NCBI GenBank assembly: GCA_964475415.1
Contig: CAYYWZ010000080.1
Coordinates: 1-16,712 of the forward strand
DNA from: CALCMJ01 sp964475415
Lineage (GTDB): Bacteria > Bacteroidota > Bacteroidia > Chitinophagales > Saprospiraceae
Reading direction: 5' to 3'
DNA: 16,712 bases
Below are positions 16,180-16,712 of this stretch, piece after piece. Position 1 is the stretch's first letter. The number at the start of each line of letters is the position of its first letter. Made by a program: the position numbers and the translations under genes. The notes under the pieces were generated by a model that saw only the letters and a list, made by a program, of their open reading frames with translations, had not been told where the DNA came from and did not search any database.

Positions 16180-16216
16180 TAGTATATAGGCAAAGAACAT
16201 TGTTCCCTATGTACTA
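16180..16216 (+). promoter_or_regulatory. Hairpin in the rpmI-rplT intergenic region
   Basis: TAGTATATAGG (16180-16190) pairs with CCTATGTACTA (16206-16216) with one G-T wobble. An inner GAAC/GTTC stem lies in the loop. No T-run follows, so it is not a terminator. It ends 14 nt before the rplT ATG and could affect rplT translation, as in L20 feedback regulation known elsewhere, or stabilise the mRNA. That role is inferred. Confidence 0.4.
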
Positions 16217-16230
16217 TAAACTAACGTAAT

Positions 16231-16575
16231 ATGCCACGGTCAGTAAACGCAGTAGCGTCTAGAAGAAGAAGAAAAAAGATATTAAAAGCAGCAAAAGGAT
16301 ATTTTGGTGCTAGATCTAAAGTTTATACAGTAGCCAAAAACGCTGTAGAAAAAGCTCTATCCTATGCATATAGAGATAGAAGAAATAAGAAAAGAGCATT
16401 CAGAAGATTATGGATTGCTAGAATCAATGCAGGAGCTAGACAAGAAGGATTATCTTATTCTAGATTTATGCACTTAGTAAGCAAAAAAGAAATCGGTCTT
16501 AATAGAAAAGTATTAGCTGATCTTGCTATGAATCACCCAGCTTCATTTAAAGCTATTGTGGATTCTGTAAAATAA
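16231..16575 (+). CDS. rplT: 50S ribosomal protein L20
   Basis: L20 is a 114-residue rRNA-binding protein needed early in large-subunit assembly and a known translational repressor of its own operon in several bacteria. The sequence matches the family along its length: PRSVNAVASRRRRKKILKA, GYFGARSKVYTVAKNAV, the YAYRDRRNKKRAFRRLWIARINA helix region, then SRFMHLVSKKEIGLNRKVLADLA. The length is normal. It is the last gene of the infC-rpmI-rplT operon and a terminator follows about 20 nt after its stop. Confidence 0.99.
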   Translation: MPRSVNAVASRRRRKKILKAAKGYFGARSKVYTVAKNAVEKALSYAYRDRRNKKRAFRRLWIARINAGARQEGLSYSRFMHLVSKKEIGLNRKVLADLAMNHPASFKAIVDSVK

Positions 16576-16597
16576 TCAGATCATACATAAAAAATAG

Positions 16598-16631
16598 AAA
16601 AGCCTTCTTTTACAGAGATGGCTTTTTTTTT
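16598..16631. terminator. Terminator of infC-rpmI-rplT (bidirectional)
   Basis: AAAAGCC (16598-16604) pairs with GGCTTTT (16620-16626), followed by a run of T's to 16631. On the minus strand the same stem is followed by a T-rich stretch, so it may also terminate a gene entering from the right. An overlapping inverted repeat, TACAGAGA (16611-16618) with TCTCTGTA (16634-16641), could form a competing hairpin. The remaining 70 bases to the window end hold nothing I can identify. Confidence 0.8.
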
Positions 16632-16712
16632 GTTCTCTGTAAATATTAGAAACTTAAGATGATCGACTGCTTCAAGGATAAAATATGTGACATCAACTTA
16701 ATAACTAATGAG

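Noticed and set aside
16646..16712. Minus-strand frame open from the right edge to a stop at 16646-16648, possible C-terminus of a convergent gene
   Set aside because: Only about 21 codons are visible and none are recognisable; the bidirectional terminator nearby is suggestive but not enough.

Overview
The window comes from a member of the Bacteroidota. The evidence is a TonB-dependent outer-membrane receptor, a secreted protein ending in a type IX secretion (T9SS) sorting domain, a histidine kinase with periplasmic TPRs, promoters of the form TTG-N19-TAnnTTTG, and an AT-rich genome with few Shine-Dalgarno sites. A Saprospira/Lewinella-like lineage is possible but cannot be fixed from sequence alone.

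Layout. (1) 1-2300: a TonB-dependent receptor on the minus strand with its own promoter and a strong terminator that overlaps its stop codon. (2) 2371-10921: a tightly spaced plus-strand block. It holds a very large surface protein (signal peptide, two beta-solenoid-like modules, at least 28 calcium-binding TSP3-type repeats of exactly 36 residues, T9SS C-terminal domain), a 78-residue protein of unknown function, a TPR/HisKA_2 sensor kinase, and a REC-LuxR response regulator. The gaps between coding regions are 22, 5 and 11 nt, so one transcription unit is likely. Two 100-N assembly gaps (4749-4848 and 7334-7433) interrupt the repeat array, and the first also breaks the displayed reading frame. 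(3) 10974-12442: a bidirectional terminator, tRNA-Lys(UUU), ribonuclease Z and a STAS-domain protein, all genes on the minus strand. (4) 12728-16641: clpC, then infC-rpmI-rplT, with infC starting at TTG, an internal promoter before rpmI, a hairpin before rplT and a terminator at the end.

How the genes work together. The right half is housekeeping: protein quality control (ClpC), translation initiation (IF-3), large-subunit ribosomal proteins (L35, L20) and tRNA 3'-end maturation (RNase Z next to a tRNA gene without encoded CCA). The left half is accessory envelope biology. The most interesting unit is the giant Ca-binding T9SS protein apparently co-transcribed with a two-component system. This could be a surface-structure/sensing module, but that functional link is inferred from gene spacing only.

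The main sequence-level surprises are these. The first gap must be 56+108k nt and the second 108k-8 nt to keep the repeat phase. The 5' part of the repeat array has a 216-bp higher-order period. infC has TTG as its only possible start. A 14-bp perfect palindrome lies between the receptor and the surface-protein gene.
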